In this document: positions 43,607 to 52,991 of the stretch, piece after piece
Layout: the number at the start of each line of letters is the position of its first letter
How positions within the stretch are numbered: the stretch's first letter is position 1
Source: Pontixanthobacter sp965223995
GTDB lineage: Bacteria > Pseudomonadota > Alphaproteobacteria > Sphingomonadales > Sphingomonadaceae
DNA: 64,000 bases
Assembly (NCBI GenBank): GCA_965223995.1
Contig: CBDCXY010000003.1
Coordinates: forward strand, 1 to 64,000
Reading direction: 5' to 3'
Notes under the pieces: generated by a model
What the model was told of the DNA's origin: nothing
The model's database searches: none
The model's input: the letters and a program-made list of their open reading frames with translations, nothing else
Made by a program: the position numbers and the translations under genes

Positions 43607-44175
43607 AGCGGACGCACCAGCATTTCCGCGACCGCTATCCAGGCCGGATCGTCAACGACCTGCTGCTTCTGCCCGAGACCAGGGGGAAGGATACCAACCA
43701 GCCTACCCTGTCGGTCGATCAATCGCCCGAAGGCGAATCGGCCTCCAGCGCGCGGAACCAGAACATCGCGATTGATCGCTTGCGCGGCATTCGATGGATT
43801 AAGCTGACGTAACCACAGCTGGTCGCCCGCCCGATACTCGCCCGCGCTTGTGGAGATCGCCAGTGCCAAAAGCGGTGCATCACCGCCAAGCTCGGTTGGC
43901 AGGACGGCATCGGCCTCTTTCGCGAGCGCTTCGGGCCCTTGATCGGTAAGCGAGGCAACAACCTTGGGATTGGATGTGTTGTCCGAACGGACAAGCGACT
44001 GTGGATCGATATCGAGCGCGCTGCCGATCCGGTCCATCCATTTGATCGACAGATTGCGCATTCCGGTTTCAAGGCGGCCAATGGTTTGCGCGGTGGTCGG
44101 CGGGTCACAGGCTTCGGCCAGATCGGCGAGCGTCCAGCCCTTGGCTTTGCGAATATCTCGGATACGGTTGATCAT
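43603..44175 (-). CDS. XRE-family HTH protein with S24-like C-terminus
   Basis: 190 residues. The N-terminal Cro/C1 helix-turn-helix (RIRDIRKAKGWTLADLAEAC with TAQTIGRLETG) is followed by a C-terminal domain resembling the S24/LexA-like fold (AGEYRAGDQLWLRQLNPSN), without obvious Ser/Lys catalytic residues. It is likely a non-cleaving regulator. It is cotranslated with the glycosyltransferase gene and divergent from DUF6456. The S24 comparison is tentative. Confidence 0.78.
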   Translation of the reverse strand: MINRIRDIRKAKGWTLADLAEACDPPTTAQTIGRLETGMRNLSIKWMDRIGSALDIDPQSLVRSDNTSNPKVVASLTDQGPEALAKEADAVLPTELGGDAPLLALAISTSAGEYRAGDQLWLRQLNPSNAAQAINRDVLVPRAGGRFAFGRLIDRQGRLVGILPPGLGQKQQVVDDPAWIAVAEMLVRPL

Positions 44176-44280
44176 CGGACGCTTCCTTCAAGCAGGATTG
44201 AACCAAATAGGTTTTCTTCTTTCCTACAGATCACCCTTTTTGGCAAGGGGCGATTCGCTAGTCAAAAAAAGGAGAATGCC

Positions 44281-44757
44281 ATGCGTCGCCAGCTCGTTGA
44301 ACGTGAACTGACAGTCGAAGGACCGAAACGTGGCGGCTGCCAACGCAAACGGCGGCGCAGCGTAACGGTCAATGTCGCAGAATCGCCGCTCGGCTGGCTC
44401 CACGCGCGTGGCCATATCGATGACCGACTGTTCGGCGCGGGTGAACAGCTGCGCTCCGATTTCGAGAGAGCGCAACTGAGTGCAAATGTAACGATGCGCT
44501 GGGAGCCGGTGCGGATCAGGGGCAACGACCGAGCAGTTGGCCTGTCATCCACCGAGCGTCAGATCGCGGCCAAGCAACGTTGCGACGGAGCAATAGCCGA
44601 AGCGGGCAAGGGGTTGTCGGATATATTGTGGCGCGTGGTTTGCGGGTGCGAGGCGCTCGCCGACGCAGAAAAGGCACTTGAATGGCCCGCCCGCAGTGGC
44701 AAGCTGGTGCTGAAAATCGCGCTGGATAGGGTGGCGGATTTTTACCGGATCAGTTAG
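44281..44757 (+). CDS. DUF6456 domain-containing protein
   Basis: 158 residues, basic and cytoplasmic. The central core has ESPLGWLHARGHIDDRLFGA and GEQLRSDFERAQL, followed near the end by LVLKIALDRVADFYRI. This is the alphaproteobacterial DUF6456 pattern. Its function is unknown; a DNA-binding or regulatory role has been assumed by others. An AAAGGAGA site precedes the ATG at 44281. It is divergent from the XRE-family gene, 105 bp apart. Confidence 0.8.
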   Translation: MRRQLVERELTVEGPKRGGCQRKRRRSVTVNVAESPLGWLHARGHIDDRLFGAGEQLRSDFERAQLSANVTMRWEPVRIRGNDRAVGLSSTERQIAAKQRCDGAIAEAGKGLSDILWRVVCGCEALADAEKALEWPARSGKLVLKIALDRVADFYRIS

Positions 44758-44797
44758 AGCCTGATCGCCGCGCCATCTGCTGCAACCGGGGAATTTC

Positions 44798-45097
44798 GTG
44801 GACGATAATTCACAGATCGCAAAAGCGCAGCAGCATATGCTTTATGACGCACATCGGAAGTCGACGGGTGCTACATATATTCTGTGGGCTCTGTTAGGCG
44901 GTGCGGGCGCACACCGCTTCTACCTCGGGCGGATGCCAACGGCGATTACTATGTTAATCCTATGGCTGCTCGGCTGGTTCACGGCCTTCCTGACGTGGCT
45001 GCCGGTTATCGCGTGGTGGCTTGTCGATCTGTTCTTGATCCCCGGCATGGTGCGACAGGAGAATCTCAAAGTCGCCGACGGAATTGCCTTCAGATAG
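44798..45097 (+). CDS. TM2 domain membrane protein
   Basis: 99 residues. A soluble N-terminus (AKAQQHMLYDAHRKSTGATY) is followed by the two-helix TM2 domain with LLGGAGAHRFYLGRMPTAI and a second helix ending VDLFLIPGMVRQEN. GxHRFYLG is diagnostic. TM2 proteins are small membrane proteins of unclear function. It starts at a GTG at 44798 and overlaps the 3' end of the UDG gene by 8 bp in convergent orientation. Confidence 0.88.
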   Translation: MDDNSQIAKAQQHMLYDAHRKSTGATYILWALLGGAGAHRFYLGRMPTAITMLILWLLGWFTAFLTWLPVIAWWLVDLFLIPGMVRQENLKVADGIAFR

Positions 45098-45656
45098 AGC
45101 AAATTCGCTGGCGCAACGCCGGCAACACATCTTCCTCGAACCACGGGTTTTTGCCCATCCAGATGCGGCTGCGCCAAGCGGGATGCGGAAGAGGCAGGAA
45201 TTGTGGCAGGAATTCCTCGAACCGCCGGACTCTCTCGGTCAGCGAGAGCTTCTTCGTGTCCGGCAGATAATAGCTCTGTGCATAGGTGCCGACGAGCAGT
45301 GTCAGCCGGTCATTGGGCAGTGTTTCCATCACCCGATCATGCCATTGCGGCGCGCATTCCTTGCGTGGTGGTTTGTCACCGCCGCTTGCCTTTCCCGGAT
45401 AGCAAAAGCCCATCGGCATCAGAGCGACTTTGGCGGGATCGTAGAACTGCTCCTTCGCAAGGCCGGTCCATGTGCGCAGCCGGTCGCCGCTATCATCGTC
45501 CCACGGGATACCGCTGGCGTGAACTTTCGAGCCCGGTGCCTGGCCGATGATCAGCAGCTTGGCGGTTTCCGAGAACTGCACCACGGGGCGAACGCCATCT
45601 ACCAAATGTGGTTCGCAAATCCGGCAAGCGGCGATCTCGCGGTGCAGGTCGGTCAT
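45090..45656 (-). CDS. Uracil-DNA glycosylase superfamily protein
   Basis: 188 residues of the UDG/TDG fold. CRICEPHLVDGVRP is followed by LLIIGQAPGSKVHASGIPWD, equivalent to the catalytic GxxPGxxE-type motif A. The distal motif reads LPLPHPAWRSRIWM (HP-type motif, His-Pro). This resembles the short family of UDG-like enzymes without a full Fe-S cysteine set. Whether it excises uracil is uncertain because motif A lacks an obvious Asp/Glu. It is coupled to uup by a 4-bp overlap (ATGA). Confidence 0.82.
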   Translation of the reverse strand: MTDLHREIAACRICEPHLVDGVRPVVQFSETAKLLIIGQAPGSKVHASGIPWDDDSGDRLRTWTGLAKEQFYDPAKVALMPMGFCYPGKASGGDKPPRKECAPQWHDRVMETLPNDRLTLLVGTYAQSYYLPDTKKLSLTERVRRFEEFLPQFLPLPHPAWRSRIWMGKNPWFEEDVLPALRQRICSI

Positions 45657-47488
45657 CCCTCGACCTGCTCGGCAATTTCAAGCCAGCGTTCTTCCGCGGC
45701 GTCCTTTTCGATGCGCGCATTTTCGAGGCCTTTGGTGATGTCGGCGAATTTTTGCGGATCTTGCGCATAGAGTTTGGGATCGGAGAGGATTTCCTCACCA
45801 CGCAGGATTGCAGTTTCAAGCTTCTCGATCCGCTCGGGCAGCAATTCGTAGTCGCGCTGGTCTTTGTAGGAGAGCTTCGACTTGCCCACCCCGCTGCGAC
45901 TAGCCTCACCTTTTGGTTCGACAAGTCTCGCTCCCCTCCCGCTTGCGAGAGGAGGCGGGTTGGCCCGACGCTTCTGCTTGTTCCGCTCCGTCCGCTTCTT
46001 CTCCCAGTCCTCGTAACCGCCCGCGACAATATCAACGAAACCGCTGCCATCGAGGCCGAGTGTCAGCGTAACGGTCTTGTCGAGGAAGTCGCGATCATGG
46101 CTGACGATCAGCACGGTGCCTTCATAATCGGCGATCACTTCCTGCAGCAGGTCGAGTGTTTCGAGATCGAGATCGTTGGTCGGTTCGTCCAGCACCAGCA
46201 GGTTTGACTTGCGCGCAAATTCACGCGCCAGCAGCAACCGCGACCGCTCGCCGCCCGACATCGTGCCGACCTTGGTGTCGACCAGGCCCGGATCGAACAG
46301 AAACTCCTTGAGGTAGCCCTGAACGTGTTTGCGCACCCCGCGCACATCGATCCAGTCGCCGCCCTCGGCCAACACTTCGCGCACTGTCTTGTCGGGCGTA
46401 AGCAGTGCCCGCTGTTGGTCGATCATCACCCCGGCCAGCGACTTGGCGATGGTAACCGATCCCTTATCGGGATCGAGCTCGCCCGTGAGCAGTTTGAGCA
46501 GGGTGGTCTTGCCCGCGCCGTTTGCGCCCACGACGCCGATCCGGTCGCCGCGTTGGATGCGTAGCGAGAAATCGCGGATGATCTTGCGATCATCATAGCT
46601 CTTGTGGACCTTCTCAGCGACGATGACCGATTTGGATTTGTTCTCTTCATCGACTGCGAGGCCGAGTTTTGCCGAGCCTGACGGATTGATCATCGCCGCG
46701 CGTTGAGCGCGCATCTGCCATAGCTTTTCGAGCCGCCCCTGATTGCGCTTGCGACGTGCGGTTACCCCGCGTTCTAGCCAGTGCGCCTCGATTTTCAGCT
46801 TCGCATCGAGCCGTTCGGCGGCGCGCGCTTCCTCGGCATAGACCTTTTCTTCCCACGCCTCGTAACCGCCAAAGCCGACGTCCTTGCGCCGTAGGATACC
46901 CCGGTCGAGCCAGATGGTCGAGCGTGTAAGGCGTTTGAGGAATGTCCGGTCGTGGCTGATCACGATGAACGCGCCCTTGTAGCGTGTCAGCCAGTCCTCC
47001 AGCCAGTCGATTGCAGACAGATCGAGATGGTTGGTCGGTTCGTCCATCAGCAACAGGTCGGGATCTTGAGCCAGCGCACGAGATATGGCGGCGCGGCGTT
47101 TTTCGCCACCACTCGCACCCGATGCCGGGGTGCTCATGTTGATACCCAGTTGTCCGGCGATGGCTTCGACTTCATGCTCAGCTGGCGGATGCTCACCGTC
47201 GAGAGCGAAGTCCATCAGCGTCTCGTAGCCGCTGAAATCGGGCTCCTGCTCCAGCACGACGATCCGGGTGCCGGGTTTGACCTTTCGCTGTCCCCGGTCG
47301 GCCTCGATCTGGTCGTTGATCAGTCGAAACAAAGTTGTTTTGCCTGCACCGTTGCGGCCGATCAGAGCAAGCCGGTCGCGCGGGCCAATATGCAGGTCGA
47401 TGTTCTCCCGCTCGGGTCCGCCCAGCAGCCAGCGCCCGCCCTGTTGCAGGCCGAGACCTTCCCAGCTGAGGATCGGTGGTTGCGCCAT
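45653..47488 (-). CDS. uup: ABC-F ATPase Uup
   Basis: 611 residues. There are two soluble ABC domains with Walker A motifs GRNGAGKTT and GANGAGKTT, signatures ASGGEKRRAAI and MSGGERSRLLL, and a C-terminal coiled-coil domain (LLPERIEKLETAILRGEEIL). Uup is a ribosome/DNA-associated ABC-F protein in E. coli. A peptide linker of about 28 residues with low-complexity sequence (ANPPPLASGRGARLVEPKG) sits between the second ATPase and the coiled coil. It is encoded by a palindromic element (see 45885-45967). The ATG at 47488 follows a sensible start region. Confidence 0.95.
   Translation of the reverse strand: MAQPPILSWEGLGLQQGGRWLLGGPERENIDLHIGPRDRLALIGRNGAGKTTLFRLINDQIEADRGQRKVKPGTRIVVLEQEPDFSGYETLMDFALDGEHPPAEHEVEAIAGQLGINMSTPASGASGGEKRRAAISRALAQDPDLLLMDEPTNHLDLSAIDWLEDWLTRYKGAFIVISHDRTFLKRLTRSTIWLDRGILRRKDVGFGGYEAWEEKVYAEEARAAERLDAKLKIEAHWLERGVTARRKRNQGRLEKLWQMRAQRAAMINPSGSAKLGLAVDEENKSKSVIVAEKVHKSYDDRKIIRDFSLRIQRGDRIGVVGANGAGKTTLLKLLTGELDPDKGSVTIAKSLAGVMIDQQRALLTPDKTVREVLAEGGDWIDVRGVRKHVQGYLKEFLFDPGLVDTKVGTMSGGERSRLLLAREFARKSNLLVLDEPTNDLDLETLDLLQEVIADYEGTVLIVSHDRDFLDKTVTLTLGLDGSGFVDIVAGGYEDWEKKRTERNKQKRRANPPPLASGRGARLVEPKGEASRSGVGKSKLSYKDQRDYELLPERIEKLETAILRGEEILSDPKLYAQDPQKFADITKGLENARIEKDAAEERWLEIAEQVEG
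45885..45967. repeat. Palindromic element inserted in frame within uup
   Basis: A roughly 83-bp stretch with a G/C-rich hairpin (CTCCCCTCCCGC and its near-complement GCGAGAGGAGG at 45931-45955), flanked by CCCACCCCGC and GCGGGTTGG-like ends. It keeps the uup frame open and encodes the linker ANPPPLASGRGARLVEPKG followed by EASRSGVGK. Such sequences occur as dispersed repeats in sphingomonad genomes. The boundaries are estimated. Confidence 0.7.
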
Positions 47489-47530
47489 AGGTGGCGCGCG
47501 TTAGGTCAATGCGCGCAGTGCGGCAAGCGG

Positions 47531-49090
47531 TTAGCGTGGACCGGCCTTCTTCGCCTCGACCATCGCTGCCACATCTGCAAGCAGTTCATGCGCGTCGTAA
47601 ACAATCCCGTCCTTGATCGTCCAGCGCACACCGCCGACGCGTTCGCGCTGGTTGGTTTCGCGGTTCAGACGCACATGGCCGGTGCCGTAAAGCGTTTTGA
47701 AATTGGCCAGCGGGTTCTCGGGCGCGATCACCAGATCGGCCAGCTTGCCGACTTTGATCGTGCCGAACGGGGCAGCGGTTCCCTTGGCGTCATAAATCTC
47801 GTCCGCACCGTTCATGGTCGCGGCCTGGATGACCTCTAGCGGGTCGAAGCCAGCCTCCTGCAGCATCTCGAATTCGCCAATATAGGCGAAGCCCCATGTC
47901 TGGTAGATGTAACCCGGATCGGAACCGACGGTGACGCGGCCGCCCTTGTTCTTGAATTCGTTGGTCAGCCGCATCCACGGCTTGTAGAAGTCGCGCCACG
48001 CTATCTCGTCGGCGGTCGACCAGTCGTGATAATAACTGCCGTGATTGGTCAGGCTGGGTCGATAGAAATTCATCAGCGATGGCAGAGTGTAATTGTCGTG
48101 CCATTCGGCGGTTCGCGCGCGCATCACATCGCGGCTGGCGGAATAGATATTGAATGTAGGGCTGAGCGTTACCTCGTTATCGACCAGGTGATCGATATAA
48201 TCGTCCCATTCGTCGCTGCCCGGTTCGACAATCTGATCGGCCAGCCGCGCAACCCAGGCGAAGCGCGATTGCTCGTCGAGATAATTGTAGTCGTCGGGAT
48301 ATTTCACCAGCGCGCCATCATCGAGCAGCGATTCCATATGGCCGTAAAAATGGGTGACGCCGTCGAGGCCCAGCTCGACCGCCTTGCGTGCGGTGACTTG
48401 TGCCACGCCGCGCTGGCCCAGATGCGCAACGGTGCCGAGATTCTGTTTCTCCGCTTCGTCCAGTGCTGCCGCCAGCACATCGGGCGAAGCATTATTGAAG
48501 AACTTGATTCCATGGAAACCGGCATCTTTGGCCCAGCGCACCCATTCGCGTGCTGCCACTGGCGTGGCGGGGTAAGGCTGTCCGCTTCCCACTCCGAACA
48601 CTCCGTAGGGGTATAGGCGCGGAGCAACGATGGTGTTGTTCGCGCTGCGCTGCTCGTCGGAGAGCGCTCCGGGCCCGAAATGAAGCGGAACACCGCGCAC
48701 GGTGGTCACGCCATGCGCCAGCCAGAGCTTATATCCGTATGACGGTTGGGGCGCTTTCGAGGGATCGCCATTGTGGCCGTGCACATCGACAAAACCCGGC
48801 ATCACATACATACCTTGCGCATCGATCACTCGGGTCGCGGACGCGATCACGTCATCGCTTGCCGAGCCTCTGGCGATTGCATCGATACGATTGCCTTTGA
48901 CCACGATATCCACCGGTCCCTCGGGTGGAGCGCCGGTTCCGTCGATCATTGTTGCACCGCGAATGAGCAGAGTGGGGTAGGGGCCGCCGCCTTCATCCGC
49001 CCCGCGATCCGGCACGGGTTCCATCACCGCCTGAGCGTTTACCGCGGTCGCAGCGATAGCGAAAAGTGCTGCCAGAAATACTCGGAACAT
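47531..49090 (-). CDS. Exported amidohydrolase-family protein
   Basis: 519 residues with a signal peptide (FLAALFAIAATAVNAQ). The amidohydrolase metal site shows FVDVHGHNGD (HxH), TVAHLGQRG and DGVTHFYGH (further His), and TVGSDPGYIYQTWG (Asp). The C-terminal part VGKLADLVIAPENPLAN is the typical composite beta domain. Probably periplasmic. Relatives include imidazolonepropionase-like and dipeptidase-like enzymes; the substrate is not clear. It stands alone, 42 bp after uup on the same strand. Confidence 0.9.
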   Translation of the reverse strand: MFRVFLAALFAIAATAVNAQAVMEPVPDRGADEGGGPYPTLLIRGATMIDGTGAPPEGPVDIVVKGNRIDAIARGSASDDVIASATRVIDAQGMYVMPGFVDVHGHNGDPSKAPQPSYGYKLWLAHGVTTVRGVPLHFGPGALSDEQRSANNTIVAPRLYPYGVFGVGSGQPYPATPVAAREWVRWAKDAGFHGIKFFNNASPDVLAAALDEAEKQNLGTVAHLGQRGVAQVTARKAVELGLDGVTHFYGHMESLLDDGALVKYPDDYNYLDEQSRFAWVARLADQIVEPGSDEWDDYIDHLVDNEVTLSPTFNIYSASRDVMRARTAEWHDNYTLPSLMNFYRPSLTNHGSYYHDWSTADEIAWRDFYKPWMRLTNEFKNKGGRVTVGSDPGYIYQTWGFAYIGEFEMLQEAGFDPLEVIQAATMNGADEIYDAKGTAAPFGTIKVGKLADLVIAPENPLANFKTLYGTGHVRLNRETNQRERVGGVRWTIKDGIVYDAHELLADVAAMVEAKKAGPR

Positions 49091-49206
49091 CGCGTCTCAC
49101 CCCACATCGAGAATGCGCGTGACTAACGCGCCCGGGGACATGTGTGAAGTGGTTCACAGCGGCGAAAGCCAAGCATCTCTAAATGTCCGGGCAAAGGAGA
49201 TTTTCT

Positions 49207-49920
49207 ATGCTACGCTTCGCCATCCCACTTGTTGCTGCCACAGCCATGGTTTCCCCGCTCGCGGCAGCCGAGGTTCAGATTCAGGCGACTGGTCCTGTTG
49301 TCGAACTGACCATCAATGAGCAGGTCAAGGCCGAGCCCGACATTGCCACGATCAGCGCAGGCGTGACATCGGAAGCGCGCACAGCCGTCGAGGCATTGCA
49401 AATCAACGCTCGCGAAATGACTTCGGTAATTAACCGCATCAAGGCGCTGGGTATCGATGAAGACGATATCCAGACCACCGGCATCAATCTCAATGCGCGC
49501 TACGACTACAGCCGCCAGACGCAGCGCCAGGTGTTCCGGGGCTACTCAGTGTCGAACCGCGTGAGCGTGAAGCTGCGCGGGGTCGAACGCACAGGGCCGG
49601 TCCTCGATGCGCTGGTCGCGGCGGGTGCTACCGATATTGGTGGGCCCAATTTTTCCATTGATGACGATACGACGGCCAAGGCACAGGCCCGCGAAGCAGC
49701 GATGACGACCGCGCGCGAGCGAGCGATGCAATATGCAAGCTGGTCGGGCTATTCGGGCATTCGTTTGTTGGAAATCAGCGAGAGCGTTTCGGTTAGTCGT
49801 CCGCAGCCGATGATGCGTGCAATGGTTGCGAACGATGCGGTGGAAGAATCGACACCGGTGCAACCCGGCATGGTTTCGACCGGTGTTTCGATCACGGTCA
49901 AATATGAAATGACCAATTAG
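49207..49920 (+). CDS. SIMPL (DUF541) domain exported protein
   Basis: 237 residues with a signal peptide ending near LAAAEV. The SIMPL domain shows LTINEQVKAEPDIATISAGV, DIQTTGINLNARYDY, FRGYSVSNRVSVKLRGVERT and ISVSVSRP-like end features (ESVSVSRPQPMMRA). Oxidative-stress-related members such as YggE are periplasmic. The function is unknown. A GGAGA site precedes ATG 49207. Confidence 0.9.
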   Translation: MLRFAIPLVAATAMVSPLAAAEVQIQATGPVVELTINEQVKAEPDIATISAGVTSEARTAVEALQINAREMTSVINRIKALGIDEDDIQTTGINLNARYDYSRQTQRQVFRGYSVSNRVSVKLRGVERTGPVLDALVAAGATDIGGPNFSIDDDTTAKAQAREAAMTTARERAMQYASWSGYSGIRLLEISESVSVSRPQPMMRAMVANDAVEESTPVQPGMVSTGVSITVKYEMTN

Positions 49921-49997
49921 GGTTCGTTCAGCTTAACGACCCGAAACCTGTCCATTCAGACCTTGTTCAATGGTTTGGCTTTAGGCACATAGGCACG

Positions 49998-50303
49998 ATG
50001 AAACGCATCCTTGCCTCGACCGTTGCTGCGACGCTGCTGGCCACCGGCCTTGCCGCGCCTCCCGCAGTCGCGCAATCGCGCAACGATCAGGGTGAAGCGC
50101 GCAAGGAGATGCAGGCGGGCAATGTGCTGTCTCTGCGCGAGATCGAGCGCCGTGTGCTGCCGACGATGCGGTGCGGCGAATATCTCGGCCCGGCTTACGA
50201 TTCGACCGCGATGGCCTATCGCCTGAAATTCATTTGCGATGGAAAAGTGAAGTTTGTCGATGTCGATGCGCGGTCAGGCCGCGTTTTGCGTCGCAGCCGC
50301 TAG
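49998..50303 (+). CDS. Small exported protein, PepSY-like
   Basis: 101 residues with a signal peptide ending AVAQS. The remainder has LSLREIERRVLPTMRCGEYL, AYRLKFICDGKVKFVDVDAR and SGRVLRRSR. The GxxxxxxVDARSGxV pattern resembles a PepSY domain, although short. Two cysteines could form a disulfide. It lies 100 bp upstream of the OmpR-type regulator, and small PepSY proteins commonly accompany such two-component systems. A functional link is inferred. Confidence 0.7.
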   Translation: MKRILASTVAATLLATGLAAPPAVAQSRNDQGEARKEMQAGNVLSLREIERRVLPTMRCGEYLGPAYDSTAMAYRLKFICDGKVKFVDVDARSGRVLRRSR

Positions 50304-50403
50304 ATCGCGATGGACTTTCCCCTTCCGGAAACGGCCCGCGTGTTGACGCGTTTGCCACAAAAGACCACTTAGCAAGCGAATTTATCGCAGGGGAACAGGC
50401 ACT

Positions 50404-51084
50404 ATGCGTATCCTGATCGTCGAGGACGAACCGACACTCGGCCAGCAGCTCAAATCCACACTCGAACAAAACGGCTATGCGGTCGATCTGTCGATGGACG
50501 GTGAAGACGGACATTTTCTGGGAAGCACCGAGGATTACGACGCGGTTATTCTCGATCTCGGCCTACCCGAAATTGACGGCCTGACCGTGCTTGGCATGTG
50601 GCGCAAGGAAGGGCGGACATTCCCTGTCCTGGTCCTGACCGCGCGCGACAGCTGGTCGGACAAGGTTGCCGGTCTTGACGCGGGTGCCGACGACTATCTC
50701 GCCAAGCCATTCCAGACCGAAGAGCTGATAGCCCGGCTGCGCGCGCTTATTCGCCGTGCATCGGGCAATACATCGTCCGAACTGACCGCTGGTGACGTCC
50801 GGCTCGACACACGTTCGGGCCGCGTCACGCTGAAGGGCGAGCCGGTCAAGCTGACCGCGCAGGAATACAAGCTGCTTAGCTATCTGATGCATCACAAGGG
50901 TAAGGTGGTGAGCCGGACCGAGTTGATTGAGCATATTTACGATCAGGATTTTGATCGCGATTCAAATACGATCGAAGTTTTCGTCACGCGTATTCGCAAG
51001 AAGCTTGGTGCAGAAGTGATCACCACGATCCGTGGTCTCGGCTACAGCCTGGATGATCCTGACGAAGCTCCAAGAGCCTCCTAA
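50404..51084 (+). CDS. OmpR/PhoB-family response regulator
   Basis: 226 residues. The receiver domain has the acidic pocket MRILIVEDEP, phospho-acceptor D51 in AVILDLGLPEIDG, Thr in VLTARD and Lys in YLAKPFQTEEL. The C-terminal winged-helix DNA-binding domain has VKLTAQEYKLLSYLMHHKGK and SNTIEVFVTRIRKKLG. It overlaps the histidine kinase gene by 32 bp, giving tight stoichiometric coupling. PhoP/QseB-like in layout. Confidence 0.95.
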   Translation: MRILIVEDEPTLGQQLKSTLEQNGYAVDLSMDGEDGHFLGSTEDYDAVILDLGLPEIDGLTVLGMWRKEGRTFPVLVLTARDSWSDKVAGLDAGADDYLAKPFQTEELIARLRALIRRASGNTSSELTAGDVRLDTRSGRVTLKGEPVKLTAQEYKLLSYLMHHKGKVVSRTELIEHIYDQDFDRDSNTIEVFVTRIRKKLGAEVITTIRGLGYSLDDPDEAPRAS

Positions 51085-52528
51085 GGTGACTGCGCCCGAA
51101 GCCTCGGCGGCGGAAGGGCGCGCTTTGGACACGCAAACGTCCGGCACTGCTGCTGCCGACAACGGCAGCGGTATCGATATCGGCATGTCCGATACCGGGA
51201 GCCTGTCCCGCAGGATGATGCTGATCGCGGCGGGCTGGATCCTGGTTCTGTTGACGGCCGGCGGCTTCGCGCTTGATCGCGCTCTGACCAATCTGGTCGA
51301 GAACAATTTCGACGAGCAGCTGGAAATTGTTCAGACCGCGCTGATCGGTACGGCAGAAATCGGGCTCGATGGCGAGGTTCGTAACTACCGGCCATTGGGC
51401 GACCAGCGGTTTCTCGAACCCAACAGCGGTCTCTACTGGCAGATCAGCGGCGAGGGGCACGAGCCCTATCCTTCGCGCAGCCTGTGGGACCGCAGCCTCG
51501 AAGTGCAAGGCGATCACACCGACACCGAGCCGCATTTCTATGACAGTGATCAATTCACCGGCGAACCGCTGCGGATCGTCGAGCGGACGATTACGCTGCC
51601 CGACAGCGATACAGAGTGGACGTTTACCGTTGCCTCGGCGCGCGAGGAGCTGGATTTCCAGCTTACGCGAATCCGCTCGATCCTGATCTGGTCGTTTGCG
51701 GTGCTTGGCCTTGGGCTGTTTGTGATGGCAGCGTTGCAGACATTCTACGGCCTGCGTCCCTTGCGCCGTGTGCGAATGGCGATCCAGCGTATCCGGACGA
51801 CCGGAACCAACCGGGTGACCGACCCGCTGCCGCGCGAAGTGCAGCCGCTTGTCGAGGAGCTCAACATGCTGCTCGAACATTCGGAAAAGCAGGCCGAGGA
51901 GGCTCGCACCCATGCGGGCAATCTTGCCCACGCGCTGAAGACACCGCTGACCGTGCTGACCAATGCAGCGACCGCGCAAGACCCCAACCTTTCCGGTCTG
52001 GTGTTCCGCGAAACCAGAGTCATGCAGCGCCATGTCGACCACCATCTGGCGCGGGCGAGGGCAGTGGGACGGCGAGCAACCGGACTATCCAGGGCCGGCG
52101 TCTGGCCCAGCGCGGAATCGGTGTTGCGGGCAGTCACGCGGATTTACGAACACACTCGCTTCGATCTCGATGGCAAGCGCGATGCGCAGGTTGCGATCGA
52201 GCGACAGGATCTCGATGAAATTCTCGGCAACCTGATCGAGAACGCCGCGAAATATGGCGGCGGCAGCGTGTTTGTGACTGTCGATGCCGAACCGGATTCA
52301 CCGAACTGCATTATCTGGGTGGAAGATGACGGAATGGGTATTCCCGAAGACAAACGCACCGAGATTTTCGACCGTGGTGCGCGGCTTGATACCGGCAAGC
52401 CCGGGACCGGGCTCGGCCTCGCAATTGTGCGCGACGTCGCCGCGATTTACGGCGGCGATGTTGAACTGGATGAAAGCGAGGATTTGGGCGGACTGCTTGT
52501 GAAGCTGAGCCTGCCAAGAGCTGCCTGA
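51053..52528 (+). CDS. Sensor histidine kinase partner of the OmpR-type regulator
   Basis: 491 residues. Disordered N-terminal ~44 residues, two membrane helices (MMLIAAGWILVLLTAGGFAL and LIWSFAVLGLGLFVMAA) enclosing a periplasmic sensor domain, a HAMP-like region, H-box HALKTPLTVL, N-box LIENAAKYGG, G1 DDGMGIP and G2 GTGLGLAIV. All catalytic motifs are intact. PhoQ/QseC-like. The ATG at 51053 overlaps the regulator stop by 32 bp; the ATG at 51185 would drop the disordered leader. The signal is unknown. Confidence 0.93.
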   Translation: MILTKLQEPPKVTAPEASAAEGRALDTQTSGTAAADNGSGIDIGMSDTGSLSRRMMLIAAGWILVLLTAGGFALDRALTNLVENNFDEQLEIVQTALIGTAEIGLDGEVRNYRPLGDQRFLEPNSGLYWQISGEGHEPYPSRSLWDRSLEVQGDHTDTEPHFYDSDQFTGEPLRIVERTITLPDSDTEWTFTVASAREELDFQLTRIRSILIWSFAVLGLGLFVMAALQTFYGLRPLRRVRMAIQRIRTTGTNRVTDPLPREVQPLVEELNMLLEHSEKQAEEARTHAGNLAHALKTPLTVLTNAATAQDPNLSGLVFRETRVMQRHVDHHLARARAVGRRATGLSRAGVWPSAESVLRAVTRIYEHTRFDLDGKRDAQVAIERQDLDEILGNLIENAAKYGGGSVFVTVDAEPDSPNCIIWVEDDGMGIPEDKRTEIFDRGARLDTGKPGTGLGLAIVRDVAAIYGGDVELDESEDLGGLLVKLSLPRAA

Positions 52529-52532
52529 CCGG

Positions 52533-52934
52533 TCAGCGGGTCGACCCTGAAGCCCAGTCCCGGACCAGTTCCTTCAGTTCGGCGTCATGCTGCGCGCGGA
52601 AACGGTCATTGTGCCAGCGCAGAGCCCGGATCACGCCCAAAGAAGCTTCTTCGTCGAATTGAACGCCGGCAGTCTTTCCATCGGTCCAGACCACTCGGAA
52701 CAGCATCTCGAGCGGCTGGCAGTGCAAGATACCTTGCTGACCTTCCTCCATTGGAGCATCGGCGATAAAGCGCGCGCCCGTTTGCGAGATATCTTCGAGA
52801 GCGCAGTCGAATACGCCATCGAGCAGAGTAAGCGCGGCGGGCATGAGAACCCGCAGCCGCTCCGCCTGTCGGCGGTTCGGGCCGGAAACTGCGCTGTCCT
52901 GCGGCGCTTTGGCATTTGGTGCGATGCTGGCCAT
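52533..52934 (-). CDS. PilZ domain protein
   Basis: 133 residues. A PilZ-type beta-barrel with RRQAERLRVLMPAALTLLDG (the RxxxR-like c-di-GMP loop) and CALEDISQTGARFIAD (the D-x-S-x-x-G motif). It probably binds c-di-GMP made by the GGDEF enzymes of the window and relays the signal by protein contact. It is convergent with the sensor kinase, 4 bp apart. Confidence 0.9.
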   Translation of the reverse strand: MASIAPNAKAPQDSAVSGPNRRQAERLRVLMPAALTLLDGVFDCALEDISQTGARFIADAPMEEGQQGILHCQPLEMLFRVVWTDGKTAGVQFDEEASLGVIRALRWHNDRFRAQHDAELKELVRDWASGSTR

Positions 52935-52991
52935 GCATGGTTAATAGCCCGGAAACCATAAATTCCGGTAAACGCAGATTGTCGTTTGAAT

